From positions 124,001 through 188,000 of the forward strand of contig JABTUL010000004.1 of the NCBI GenBank assembly GCA_015075425.1: DNA of 64,000 bases. The letters are read 5' to 3'. Shown in pieces: positions 1 through 8,022 of this stretch; position 1 is the stretch's first letter; each line of letters begins with the position of its first letter. The notes beneath the pieces are model-generated. The model searched no databases, had not been told where the DNA came from, and was given only the letters and a program-made list of their open reading frames with translations. A program made the translations under genes and the position numbers. The stretch comes from Spirochaetales bacterium (GTDB lineage Bacteria; Spirochaetota; Leptospiria; Leptospirales; Leptonemataceae).

Positions 1-360
1 GCTGTAGAAGTGAACGGAAATACCTATCGGGCCATACACCTGCGTGATAAGAAGACCCTGGCGATGTCCCCAATTTTCCAGACGCGACTGCCTTCCCCTG
101 AAGGAAGGCATACCGTGCGCATCCAGTACCTGAAAGAAAAAAAAGAAGTGAAGGTCAAGGTAGATGGCACAGCTATCTATGAGGCTGAATTCCTCCCCGC
201 CACAGAAGCATCGCTTTCTCTTCTCACCCGCGGTGAAGGGGCGGATGGCCGCAAGCTTGCCGATCATCTCTCTTTTGCCTCCGGTCGCGGCCGCCTGGAT
301 GGTCGGCTGGTGGACTGGCCTTTTCTTGATGATGTCGTGGATTTTGTAAAGAGAAGATAA
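1..360 (+). CDS. C-terminal part of an unknown protein (cut by window edge)
   Basis: The frame is open from base 1 (GCT GTA GAA) to TAA at 358-360, so the first ATG at base 10 is probably internal and the true start lies outside the window. The visible 119 residues have no motif I recognise. They are rich in short charged strands, such as VRIQYLKEKKEVKVKVDG, which suggests a beta-sandwich end rather than a membrane protein. The stop overlaps the next start by one base (TAATG), so the two genes are probably one operon. Function unknown. Confidence 0.6.
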   Translation, partial: AVEVNGNTYRAIHLRDKKTLAMSPIFQTRLPSPEGRHTVRIQYLKEKKEVKVKVDGTAIYEAEFLPATEASLSLLTRGEGADGRKLADHLSFASGRGRLDGRLVDWPFLDDVVDFVKRR

Positions 361-3300
361 TGATGAAAATAAAAATACTGATCCTAATGCATTTTCTGAC
401 TCTCTGCGTTGTCTGCGTTGCTCCACCGCGCAGATCCAGCATCCAGGAGAGCAGCTTCAAATCCGTTGCCGATCCCGTGGCTCATAAGAAAGCTCTCTCT
501 CTGGTCAATCAGGGTAACCGGCTCTTTGCGCAAAAGCAGTTTGCCCGGGCTCTGCAACTGGCAGAAGAATCGCTCGGCATTGCGGAAACCTTCGAGGGCT
601 ACTACCTGAAGGGATCGCTTCTTTTTCAGCTCAATCGCACAGCAGAAGCCCTCGAAAGTTATGCGGAGGCAGAAAAGCTTCAGGGGGATAACGAACAACT
701 CCTGCTTTCCATAGCTGTGGCGGCCACCGCCGCTGGAGATCTGGAAGGGGCCTTGAAACGCTATGAGACGCTTCATCGACTGAAGCCGGAGGAGGGCATC
801 TACCCGTTTAAAGCCGGAGTCACGATGCGACAGTTGGGCCGCTACCAGGAAGCCCATGAAATGCTAAAAAAAGCCGACAAACCCGGCTTTTCCCATCGCG
901 ACCAGCTTTTCCTGCAACTTGGAGATACGGCCCTTGAGCTCAAGGAATTTGCTCTGGCGGAGGAATATTTCAAGAAAGCCCGCGAGATCAATCCAAAGTT
1001 GGCTGCGGCGAACCGGGGAGGAGCAGCCACGCAGATGGCTGCCGTTCTGGAAGAGGGCAATCGTAAACTTGCTGCCCGTGACTATCCGGGTGCACTTGCC
1101 TCTTATGAGCGGGGCAGAGAACTCGCTCCGGATCAGGCCGCTCCTTACCTTTTGTCCGGTGCTGTTCTCCTTACCATGAAGCGTTACCAGGAAGCGGAGA
1201 ACAAACTGACTCGTGCGCTGCAACTTGCACCGGCCGACCCCAAAGGCTATTCTCTTCTGGGGAGCGTCTACCAGAAGATGACCCAGTATGCCCGGGCGCG
1301 CAAGGTGCTTGAATCCGGCCTCAAAGTCGCTCCGGAAAGCTATGATATTTTAAATAAAATCGGAATGGTGGAGCGGGATGAAGAACGTCACGCCCGGGCC
1401 ATTGATGCCTTTCAGCAGGCCCTGCGAATCAAGCCTGATTATACGCCGGCACGGATCAATCTGGCGTTTGCTTTTCTCTCCAGTGCCCGATACGAAGATG
1501 CAAGACGTGAATTTACCAGAGCGCGCAGTGAAGATCCTTCCAATGCCGACTTAAAAGACAGCGATGTGCTTGTTGACGTTTACCGTCATCTGGATCGCGG
1601 CGACAATTTCTTCAAACGAGCGCAGCTGGACGCCGCTATCCGCGAATACGCTGCCGCGCAAAAGATCCGGCCGCTGCCCCTGGTGTACAATTCGCTGGGC
1701 CGCACGGAGTTCCAGCGCAAGCGCTACAAGCAGGCGGAGGAGCATTACCAGAAAACCCTGACCCTGGACGCGGAGAATGTTCCGGCACTGCAGGGGCTTC
1801 TGCGGGTTTACAATGTTACCGGTCGCAAAGCCGATAGCAAACGGATAGCCGATCAATTTGCCCGCGCCGTGGGCAGCGACCTACTGGTGCAGATCACCAT
1901 GGGGCAATTGCTGGAGGATGAAGGTAAGCTCGAACAGGCGCTCAAGCATTATGAAGGACTCAAAGCGCGCGACAACTCAGGGACAGTGGATCGGCGCCTG
2001 GGATATGTGCATTACAAGCTGGGAGAAAAAGAGAATGAAGCCGGGCGCTATGAAGGGGCGCTCGCTCGCTTCAAGGAAGCCCGTAAACTCAATCCTGATA
2101 TTGAAGGAATTGATCAGAGTATCCAGGTTGTTACCGATAACATCGAATTTTCTGCACTGCTCCCGATCATCGAAAAAGCAGAGCGAGCCTTCGCGCGCAA
2201 GGACTACGCCGGTGCACTTCAATCGTATGAAGCAGCCTATAAAAAATCACCCAGACCTTTGTTGCTCGTAAAGATGAGCGATTGTTACATTGCCATGGGC
2301 CAGCAGGCCCGCGGCCTGGCTTTACTCGAAGAAGCGGCCCGCAAACCCAATGCCAGTGTAACCATCACGGAAGCAATTCACACAAATATCCTGAAGCAGG
2401 GGAAGGTGAGTGAAGCGGAGCAAGGATTCCGGCGCATCGTCACCGATGATCCTTCTGCGTATTTCTCCCATTACAAACTGGGAGTGATTGCCTTTCGCAA
2501 GAAAAATTACAGCGGAGCGTTGGAGCACCTGGATCAGGCTCTGCTCTACAATGACACTTTTACGCCTGCGTATCTGGCAGCGGGAGTTTCTCACTATCAA
2601 CTGGGTCAGCGCGCGGAAGCCCGCAGCCGATTTGAAAAAGCGATGACGGTGGAAGCGCGTAATCCACTGGCCTCCTACAACCTGGGAGTGATGCAGGCCA
2701 ATGAACGCAAGGGCGCGGAGGCAAAGCGCATCTACCAGGAGTTGATTGCCAGCTATCCGGATTTCCCCGATGCGCCCTACCAGCTGGCCTACCTGCATTT
2801 TGAAGCGGGAGAATGGGATCAGGCAGAAGCCATGCTCAAGAAATGTGTGCAGATCGACAGCGATCCTCTGTACCTCTACGCACTATCTCAGGTCTACGAG
2901 AAACAAAGACAGGGAGGCGGACCGGAAGTGACCAGAAAACTCCGCGACACCTACCAGGAAATTATCCAGCGCTATCCCGATTCGGCGTATGCCCAGGAGG
3001 CACGCACAGCACTGCGCACGTTGAATCCGGACAGTCGGATCGTTCAGGATTATCCAGCCGGCCGTTCTACTCTTTTGCCCAGACTCTTCAATGCAGATCT
3101 TTACCAGGTGGATGGGAATGGCTTACGGGTCATGGCTGCCTCCAGCAAACAGGAGCGTTACCAGATCCACCAGCCGGGCATCATTGATTTTGAACCAGGT
3201 GCCGTGTTACAAATTTTGACGGCAAAGTCGCTGCGGCTCCATGATGGACTCAGCGGCCAGTTATTGCGGGAAATCGGCGCCCCTGCCGGAGCCCGTTCCA

Positions 3301-3878
3301 TCCTTGGTTCTGCGCTCCGTCCGGCTGTTGCCGCCATGGAAAAAAATCGCCCTGTGGTGTATCAGTATTCGGATAAAGGAGAGCCATTGGCGCGGCACGA
3401 AGGCCAGCCTGGCAGTACCTTCTATGATTCTGGTGGCCGCATATTTGAATTACATTCCGGACCTGCCTCTCGCCTGGTGGCCATTGATACCGCTGAGGAA
3501 TTGACCTTCAAAGAAAAGGTCAGGCTGGAGGTTGGTGAGCTGTTCCTTGCCGTATCGGCGACGAAGGTATACGTCCTGGATGGTCAAACTCTGAAAATCA
3601 AGGAAGAAATTGCTCATAAGGGCGGCTCGGTACATCTCTCCGGACCCAGGATTTTCCTGACTGAGAATTTGCAGACAGCAGTGTATGACGGCAGTGGCAA
3701 ATCGCTGGCGCGTTTTGAATTGCCCATCCGCCCGGCCGGTGCGGGTTCCTTAAGCCTGGCCGGTGAGGACCTTCTCTATCTGGGATCCGATGGGAACTTG
3801 CGCCTGATCGATCAGAAGGGAAAGGCCCGCTGGGAATTTCCGGCCAGCCGGTCCGCGGCTTTCACTCTGTACTATTGA
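360..3878 (+). CDS. Large TPR-repeat lipoprotein with C-terminal propeller-like region
   Basis: A 1172-residue exported protein. Residues 1-20 form a hydrophobic signal segment with Cys at 16 and 19, a plausible loose spirochaetal lipobox. From about residue 50 to 900 there are many tetratricopeptide units, recognisable by repeated A-x-x-x-Y/F...LG..Y patterns such as 'YQEAENKLTRALQLAP' and 'YSGALEHLDQALLYN'. The last 200 residues lack TPRs and have short strand-like repeats ending 'GNLRLIDQKGKARWEFPAS', like a PQQ/WD-type propeller fragment. TPR scaffolds of this kind usually hold complexes at the envelope; the partner here is unknown. Start ATG at 360 overlaps the previous stop. Downstream genes follow on the same strand. 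Confidence 0.8.
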   Translation: MMKIKILILMHFLTLCVVCVAPPRRSSIQESSFKSVADPVAHKKALSLVNQGNRLFAQKQFARALQLAEESLGIAETFEGYYLKGSLLFQLNRTAEALESYAEAEKLQGDNEQLLLSIAVAATAAGDLEGALKRYETLHRLKPEEGIYPFKAGVTMRQLGRYQEAHEMLKKADKPGFSHRDQLFLQLGDTALELKEFALAEEYFKKAREINPKLAAANRGGAATQMAAVLEEGNRKLAARDYPGALASYERGRELAPDQAAPYLLSGAVLLTMKRYQEAENKLTRALQLAPADPKGYSLLGSVYQKMTQYARARKVLESGLKVAPESYDILNKIGMVERDEERHARAIDAFQQALRIKPDYTPARINLAFAFLSSARYEDARREFTRARSEDPSNADLKDSDVLVDVYRHLDRGDNFFKRAQLDAAIREYAAAQKIRPLPLVYNSLGRTEFQRKRYKQAEEHYQKTLTLDAENVPALQGLLRVYNVTGRKADSKRIADQFARAVGSDLLVQITMGQLLEDEGKLEQALKHYEGLKARDNSGTVDRRLGYVHYKLGEKENEAGRYEGALARFKEARKLNPDIEGIDQSIQVVTDNIEFSALLPIIEKAERAFARKDYAGALQSYEAAYKKSPRPLLLVKMSDCYIAMGQQARGLALLEEAARKPNASVTITEAIHTNILKQGKVSEAEQGFRRIVTDDPSAYFSHYKLGVIAFRKKNYSGALEHLDQALLYNDTFTPAYLAAGVSHYQLGQRAEARSRFEKAMTVEARNPLASYNLGVMQANERKGAEAKRIYQELIASYPDFPDAPYQLAYLHFEAGEWDQAEAMLKKCVQIDSDPLYLYALSQVYEKQRQGGGPEVTRKLRDTYQEIIQRYPDSAYAQEARTALRTLNPDSRIVQDYPAGRSTLLPRLFNADLYQVDGNGLRVMAASSKQERYQIHQPGIIDFEPGAVLQILTAKSLRLHDGLSGQLLREIGAPAGARSILGSALRPAVAAMEKNRPVVYQYSDKGEPLARHEGQPGSTFYDSGGRIFELHSGPASRLVAIDTAEELTFKEKVRLEVGELFLAVSATKVYVLDGQTLKIKEEIAHKGGSVHLSGPRIFLTENLQTAVYDGSGKSLARFELPIRPAGAGSLSLAGEDLLYLGSDGNLRLIDQKGKARWEFPASRSAAFTLYY

Positions 3879-3940
3879 TTGTCAAAAATCGTTGACGGAC
3901 AGGCTCGACTCCCTGGTATTGAGCCTCCGGAGGGGCAAAA

Positions 3941-4432
3941 TTGGAAGAGCAAAAATTCAGCAAACGCTGGCGGTACTACATTGATCGGCAGTTTCAAAAT
4001 CAGTTCATGTTGCGCTTTTCCGTCGTGGTGGTGCTCGTTGCGGTTCTGACCCTGGGGGTGCTTTTCCTGGTGCGGGAGAATGCCTTCAATTTGCTGCCGG
4101 AAGGTGGCCTGCTCTTTCCGGTGAAAGAGACCGTGGAATGTGTGGCTCCCGACGGGCAAAAATCTCCGGCTGTCATTCCAGGCAAACCTTACAATGCCTT
4201 TGAACTATTCTGGCAGCCCATCTTGATCATCAGCCTGGCCAATTTGCTGTTAATCGTCGTCTTCAGTCTTTTTTATTCGCATTCTATGGCCGGCCCGATC
4301 TACAGCATCAAGAAATCTCTGGAAGGGTTGAGAGATGGCGAGCCTGTCGCGCCCATTCGGATTCGCAAGGGCGATCAATTTCAGGAACTGGTAGAACTCC
4401 TAAACCAGGTGATTGAGAAGAGGGTAAAGTAG
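3941..4432 (+). CDS. Two-TM membrane protein with HAMP-like segment
   Basis: A 163-residue inner-membrane protein. TM1 is about residues 25-45, then a 45-residue extracytoplasmic loop, then TM2 about 92-110 followed by 'SHSMAGPIYSIKKSLEGLRDGE', the P-x-x-x-I pattern and spacing of a HAMP linker. There is no kinase, cyclase or chemoreceptor signalling domain after it, so it is either a truncated sensor or a partner protein. The start is TTG at 3941, chosen because of the strong Shine-Dalgarno CGGAGGGG at 3928-3935. Its stop TAG shares its last base with the GTG start of the next gene, suggesting translational coupling. Function not known. Confidence 0.65.
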   Translation: MEEQKFSKRWRYYIDRQFQNQFMLRFSVVVVLVAVLTLGVLFLVRENAFNLLPEGGLLFPVKETVECVAPDGQKSPAVIPGKPYNAFELFWQPILIISLANLLLIVVFSLFYSHSMAGPIYSIKKSLEGLRDGEPVAPIRIRKGDQFQELVELLNQVIEKRVK

Positions 4433-5112
4433 TGAAAGATCTTTTGTTTATGCGAATGTTTCTTCTGGCAATTTTTTTCGGGGCTTTTATCCCTGTGGGT
4501 GCTCAGGCCATTCAGACGGCGCAGATCTGGAACAGAATCCCGATCGATGGTGCCAGTAAAATCGCAGAGATGCTTTCGGATCCGACAGTCGGTCTGGAAG
4601 AGAAGGTGGAAGGTGTGTACCGTCTGGGAGAGCTTTCCCGTGATCTGGTGAATCGTAAGGACATTCCGGCTTCCAGTCTGTACAATCCGATTCTGGGCGT
4701 TATGGTGCCCCAGAACAATGTTAAAGATCATCATGTGTTACGCATGGCCGCCTGCAACGCGCTGTCCCGTTTTTCCACCATCCCTGGCGGTGATCAGGTG
4801 CTTCCGTCCATCGGCCGGCTGGTGCAGAATCTGGACGAGCATGAAGAGGTGCGCCTGGAAGCTGCGCGGGCTGTAGGCAAATTCTACAATTCCGGCGCGG
4901 CAGCTGCGGAAATTCTGATCAGTGCCTTGCGCAAGGAGCTGGAACGGGGTCCTGTAGCCAACAATGTTTCTGTGACCACGGCCATCATCCAGGCGATCGG
5001 TGGCCTGCGGGAAAAAAATGCTTTTCCGGTTCTTATGAGTGTCATCAAATCCAACTTTCCCACCGGCACCAAAAGGGAAGCTCAGAAATCGCTCGAAAAT
5101 ATTAAGTGGTAA
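4432..5112 (+). CDS. Secreted HEAT-repeat protein
   Basis: A 226-residue protein with a clear signal peptide (hydrophobic 'MFLLAIFFGAFIPVG', likely cut after AQA). The rest is helical repeats of HEAT/armadillo type, e.g. 'VRLEAARAVGKF' and 'ALSRFSTIPGGDQVL', which act as protein-binding scaffolds. GTG start at 4432 overlaps the preceding stop by one base, so it is expressed with the HAMP-like gene. The partner protein is unknown. The sequence directly after its TAA is decayed. Confidence 0.7.
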   Translation: MKDLLFMRMFLLAIFFGAFIPVGAQAIQTAQIWNRIPIDGASKIAEMLSDPTVGLEEKVEGVYRLGELSRDLVNRKDIPASSLYNPILGVMVPQNNVKDHHVLRMAACNALSRFSTIPGGDQVLPSIGRLVQNLDEHEEVRLEAARAVGKFYNSGAAAAEILISALRKELERGPVANNVSVTTAIIQAIGGLREKNAFPVLMSVIKSNFPTGTKREAQKSLENIKW

Positions 5113-5361
5113 GCGGCTGCGCAGGTACATGGACGCAAACCCGGACCGGAAGGAAATGCACAGTGGGTAATTGAAGCTAAAGCTACAGCCCTACCACGGG
5201 ATCAACACCTGAAGAGCTTGCGCGAATTTGGTCGGGAGTATCCGGAGTCCGGTCGTATACTGGTCAGCCTGGAACCCCGGCGCCGCAAGACTGCCGATGG
5301 TGTGCTGATCCTGCCTTATACCGAATTCTTGGCCGATCTCTGGAACGGGCTGCTTTTCTGA
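5113..5361 (+). pseudogene. C-terminal remnant of an AAA ATPase with DUF4143 domain
   Basis: Immediately after the HEAT gene an open frame without a start runs to TGA at 5359-5361. From 5161 it reads QWVIEAKATA...LREFGREYPES...LVSLEPRRRKTADGVLILPYTEFLADLWNGLLF. This matches the end of DUF4143/AAA proteins, where the PD-(D/E)XK-like lysine motif (here EAK) is followed by a 'LPW..FL..LW' tail. The intact homologue at 31671-32813 ends in the same way (VSLEPQSRRLNNGI, then PWQEFLDRLWAG). Walker motifs and everything upstream are missing, so this is a fragment. I infer that rearrangement joined it to the HEAT gene. Confidence 0.6.
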
Positions 5362-5373
5362 TGAGGCAATATG
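5358..5373 (+). repeat. 16-bp direct repeat, left copy
   Basis: CTGATGAGGCAATATG occurs here, over the stop codon of the DUF4143 remnant, and again at 6322-6337. In both places ATGTCACT follows, immediately in the left copy and after an extra 22 bases in the right copy. The two copies bracket the HEPN-MNT region. Confidence 0.6.
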
Positions 5374-5426
5374 TCACTCGAATTGACACCAGAAAATTGC
5401 CTGAAAATGCTCCCTGTGAACCTGTG

Positions 5427-5490
5427 AAATCGGTCATTCCCCATTCCAGTGCGGATCCGGCTTTTTCTTTTGTATATAATTTCCTAAGAA
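5427..5490 (-). pseudogene. Decayed second copy of HEPN-MNT genes
   Basis: Read on the minus strand this stretch encodes LYTKEKAGSALEW followed directly by GMTDF. The first part is identical to the C-terminal part of the HEPN protein at 5805-6221 (41-bp DNA repeat with one mismatch, 5441-5481 against 5850-5890). The second part equals the GMTDF of the MNT protein (AAATCGGTCATTCC at 5427-5440 and 5653-5666). A deletion between two GGAATG-like sequences in a duplicated cassette would give exactly this join. No functional frame remains. Confidence 0.55.
5441..5481. repeat. 41-bp direct repeat, copy 1
   Basis: Begins CCATTCCAGTGCGGATCC and ends TTGTATATAATT. It matches 5850-5890 at 40 of 41 positions (G instead of A at position 19). 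Copy 2 is coding sequence inside the HEPN gene; this copy is in the decayed cassette downstream of the MNT gene. Confidence 0.75.
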
Positions 5491-5496
5491 GATAAA

Positions 5497-5853
5497 TTAC
5501 ATGAAAGATGACAGTGGCAAGCCATCGCGCAAAATTTCCTGTCCCAGCAGTGAAGTTTGTTTCTGTGGCCATTCTGTATGCGTCAGACATACTGGCTGGA
5601 TTTCAATTTCTGGACGCGACGACACAAGCCCCATGACCAGAGCGTAGCGCTCAAAATCGGTCATTCCCTGGAAAAGATCAGAGAGAATGAGCAAGTCGTA
5701 ATCGCTGTAATGGGTGTGGGTGCGTCTGGCCCGGGAGCCAAACAGGATGACTCTGGCCTTTGTGTCCAGAGCCTGCAATTGTTCCAGAAAGGACCGGGCA
5801 AATTCTACTGAAACTTGAGGGCTCTTACGTAAGACAGGCATTCTTCCATCCAT
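5497..5853 (-). CDS. MNT-type minimal nucleotidyltransferase (antitoxin-like)
   Basis: A 118-residue protein with the nucleotidyltransferase core ILFGSRARRTHTHYSDYDLL (residues about 36-55), the G-S-x-x...S-D-x-D pattern that binds metal and nucleotide. The usual glycine after SRA is arginine. MNT proteins pair with HEPN proteins. In characterised HEPN-MNT modules the MNT partner inactivates the HEPN ribonuclease by AMPylation. The gene lies downstream of and overlaps the HEPN gene by 49 bp, a common arrangement. The overlap means its start could be a later codon. Likely part of a stress or phage-defence module. Confidence 0.8.
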   Translation of the reverse strand: MDGRMPVLRKSPQVSVEFARSFLEQLQALDTKARVILFGSRARRTHTHYSDYDLLILSDLFQGMTDFERYALVMGLVSSRPEIEIQPVCLTHTEWPQKQTSLLGQEILRDGLPLSSFM

Positions 5854-6221
5854 TCCAGTGCGGATCCAGCTTTTTCTTTTGTATATAATTTTTTAATGCT
5901 TGTTGTTCCCGGGTATCGAGACGGGATGTAGTGAAAATCGAGTTCCCGACAGGCAGTCAGAATGTCTTCGGGCAGATCGATTCCCAGCCGTTTGCTGAGT
6001 TCTTCGGCCAGATTTGTGAGTGAATGCGTGAATAAAGCGCGGCCGGAATAATAAAGGCAGGCCTTGAAGGCTTTCTCTACCGCTTGCTGGCAATGAAAAG
6101 TACAGGCACTGTAGTTTCCGGCCGCAAACAGCTGCTGCGCTGCCTCCTGGTCCAGGTTTGCTGCTTCCAGCCAGTACTGGTACTCTTCCTCTGACATCCG
6201 CAAAATATGTTCCGATTGCAC
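5805..6221 (-). CDS. HEPN-domain protein (toxin-like partner of MNT)
   Basis: A 138-residue all-helical protein: 'YWLEAANLDQEAAQQLFAAG' then 'ACTFHCQQAVEKAFKACLYY', 'THSLTNLAEEL' and RYPGT near residue 103, the classical HEPN family layout. The RNase-active HEPN motif Rx4-6H is not evident, so this may be a non-catalytic or divergent member. It overlaps the MNT gene downstream. Its C-terminal segment is the source of the 41-bp repeat. No other gene is coupled upstream. Confidence 0.8.
   Translation of the reverse strand: MQSEHILRMSEEEYQYWLEAANLDQEAAQQLFAAGNYSACTFHCQQAVEKAFKACLYYSGRALFTHSLTNLAEELSKRLGIDLPEDILTACRELDFHYIPSRYPGTTSIKKLYTKEKAGSALEWMEECLSYVRALKFQ
5850..5890. repeat. 41-bp direct repeat, copy 2 (inside HEPN gene)
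   Basis: Matches 5441-5481 except for one base. It encodes LYTKEKAGSALEW of the HEPN protein on the minus strand, a normal part of HEPN C-termini, so this is probably the original copy. Confidence 0.75.
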
Positions 6222-6506
6222 CGCGAGTCAACACACATTTATTGTCGGGCTATTAGCGCGCTCCGATAGTGGGTATGGAATGCCGTGAGCGAAGTGCGCC
6301 GTTCTGTCATGGTCAACCTCACTGATGAGGCAATATGGTACTTGCTGATAAGATATATTATGTCACTTTGAGCACAGAGGTGGCTTGAATAAACCGGCGG
6401 ATCGGTAACACATTAAACCGGGCGGAGTGTAGCATGCTGGTTCAATCGTCATCGCTGCCTATTGATTCTTGAAAAACAGCGAGCGCGCCGCGTGCCCCCA
6501 CGTCCG
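6222..6506. other. Intergenic stretch between HEPN and moaC
   Basis: No coding sequence was recognised in these 285 bases. It holds the right copy of the 16-bp direct repeat (6322-6337) followed by an AT-rich piece containing ATATATTATGTCACT. A HEPN promoter on the minus strand should lie just above 6221, but I cannot point to convincing -35/-10 boxes. Confidence 0.4.
6322..6337 (+). repeat. 16-bp direct repeat, right copy
   Basis: Same 16 bases as 5358-5373. With that copy it encloses the whole HEPN-MNT unit and its broken duplicate. Confidence 0.6.
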
Positions 6507-6953
6507 TTAATCCGGAGCTTTCCAGTCTCCACTCTTACCCCCGCTTTTCTCAAGCAATCGGATCCCATCAATGCAGAGTGTGCTGTCCACCGGCTTGAGC
6601 AGGTCGTAAAGAGTCAGGGCGGCGACACTTACTGCGGTGAGGACTTCCATTTCGAGGCCCGTGCGGGCATGGGTGATGGCGCGTGCATCGATTTGCAGCA
6701 GGCCGCCGCTTGCCTCCGCCTGGCTCAGCTGGAAATCCAGGGTCAAAGCTTCCAGAGGAATCGGGTGGCAATGGGGAATCAAATCGGCGGTGCGCTTGGC
6801 TGCCAGAAAACCGGCAGCACGGGCAAAGCCAAAAGGGTCACCCTTGGGTAGAGTGCCGTCCTCAATCCGCTTGAGCGTGGCCCCTGCCATGCGTATAAAG
6901 CCGGTCGCCCTGGCTGTTCTGCGGGTAACGTCCTTTCCCGAAATATCTCTCAC
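6507..6953 (-). CDS. moaC: Cyclic pyranopterin monophosphate synthase MoaC
   Basis: With MoaA it converts GTP to cyclic pyranopterin monophosphate, the first step of molybdenum cofactor synthesis, in the cytoplasm. The 148 residues carry the family signatures AKRTADLIPHCHPIPLEAL, TGLEMEVLTAVSVAALTLYD and 'LLEKSGGKSGDW'. The Asp and Lys of YDLLK correspond to the catalytic pair of the E. coli enzyme. Length is normal for the family. The start overlaps the mobA stop by four bases (ATGA), so it is the last gene of the moaA-D-E-mobA-moaC operon. No clear terminator follows. Confidence 0.95.
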   Translation of the reverse strand: MRDISGKDVTRRTARATGFIRMAGATLKRIEDGTLPKGDPFGFARAAGFLAAKRTADLIPHCHPIPLEALTLDFQLSQAEASGGLLQIDARAITHARTGLEMEVLTAVSVAALTLYDLLKPVDSTLCIDGIRLLEKSGGKSGDWKAPD

Positions 6954-7588
6954 AGGCTACCTTCCGGCATTGCGCGGATCTTCTCCCAGTCCTCTGGATG
7001 GTTGGCATTGAGAAAGGCCAGTGTTTCTTCTCCCCGGGGAGCCAGGAGAAGTGTGCGGCCGGAAGTTAAGATTTTGCGCGGACAGGTTTCCGTGAGCCGA
7101 TTTTCTTCTGCTTCCTTCCGCAATCGGGCCAGTGCCGTGCGGAAGTATATGGCAGCAAGAGGCTGGATGCCTTCCGCCTCAAAAGCGATAAAGTCCGGCA
7201 GGATATCTCCCTTTTCTTTTCGGGCCGCACGGACCTCGTCGCGTGCAGCCAACAGGCGCTCAAGTACTGCTGCGGAAAGCCGGGGCATATCACAGGCAAC
7301 AACGAGTAGATCGAGTCCCGGAAATAAAGCATGGGCGGTGAGAATTCCGCGCAGAGGTCCTCGAATCGGCAAATTCCCATCAACGACCAGAAGTTCCGCC
7401 CCTACTTCATGCGCATAAGCAGAAATCTGTTCCCGGCGCACAGAAATCCGCACGGGAAGCTTAAGCTCCGTGAGCAAAGCATGGGTGCGACGAAGCAATG
7501 ATTGGCCTTCCCAGGTAAGCAGGGCTTTGTCCTGCCCCATGCGCCGGCTCTCTCCACCAGCCAGAAGGATGGCTACAATTTCTTTCAG
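6950..7588 (-). CDS. mobA: Molybdenum cofactor guanylyltransferase MobA
   Basis: Transfers GMP from GTP to molybdopterin to make MGD. The N-terminal nucleotide-binding signature reads ILLAGGESRRMGQDKALL, but the first ATG (7540) lies after AGGESRR. The conserved strand and glycine loop are therefore upstream of any ATG, GTG or TTG in frame. I place the start at CTG 7588, which overlaps the moaE stop (CTGA); ATT at 7579 is the other candidate. From CTG the protein is 212 aa, a usual MobA size. Other family features are VVDGNLPIRGPLRGI and VVACDMPRL. Function is well supported; the exact start is inference. Confidence 0.85.
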   Translation of the reverse strand: MKEIVAILLAGGESRRMGQDKALLTWEGQSLLRRTHALLTELKLPVRISVRREQISAYAHEVGAELLVVDGNLPIRGPLRGILTAHALFPGLDLLVVACDMPRLSAAVLERLLAARDEVRAARKEKGDILPDFIAFEAEGIQPLAAIYFRTALARLRKEAEENRLTETCPRKILTSGRTLLLAPRGEETLAFLNANHPEDWEKIRAMPEGSL

Positions 7589-8022
7589 GGCCAGGCCTCG
7601 CTGCCATCGACAAAAGATTCTTTTTTCCAGATCGGAGCGCGGCGCTTGACCTCATCAATGATGTACTGATTGCCCCCGTAGGCTGCTTTGCGATGCGGCG
7701 TTGCTGTGACCACGAGGACGGCGCAGTCACCGGGATACAATCGGCCCAGGCGGTGGATGCAGCAGGCAAAATGGAGCTGAAACTTTCCGGTGGCTTCCGT
7801 GATCACTTCATGCATGATTTGCGGGGCAAGAACTTCCTGTGCTTCGTATTCCAGCCACGTAACTGCACGTCCCGCCGTCTGATTGCGCACCCGTCCCATA
7901 AAAGCTACCTGTGCCCCGCATTCGTTGTGTTCCAGATGATCGACCAGGGCCCCGGCGGGAATCGGGGAGCGGGTCAGGCCACAAAGCGGAAACGTAATTC
8001 CGGCATGCAAAAAAGAATGCAC
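7585..8022 (-). CDS. moaE: Molybdopterin synthase catalytic subunit MoaE
   Basis: Large subunit of molybdopterin synthase; it uses the thiocarboxylate of MoaD to insert the dithiolene sulfurs. Signatures: 'GAQVAFMGRVRNQTAG', 'CIHRLGRLYPGDCAVLVV', 'ATPHRKAAY' and KRRAPIWKKESF near the C-terminus, whose lysines include the catalytic one of the family. Start is GTG at 8022, directly after the moaD TGA (TGAGTG). The first 12 residues are poorly conserved, so the true start could be slightly later. Third gene of the Moco operon. Confidence 0.93.
   Translation of the reverse strand: MHSFLHAGITFPLCGLTRSPIPAGALVDHLEHNECGAQVAFMGRVRNQTAGRAVTWLEYEAQEVLAPQIMHEVITEATGKFQLHFACCIHRLGRLYPGDCAVLVVTATPHRKAAYGGNQYIIDEVKRRAPIWKKESFVDGSEAWP

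Noticed and set aside
5441-5890. Possible CRISPR-like repeats
   Set aside because: Only two copies, one of them coding for HEPN residues, with spacing of about 370 bases.
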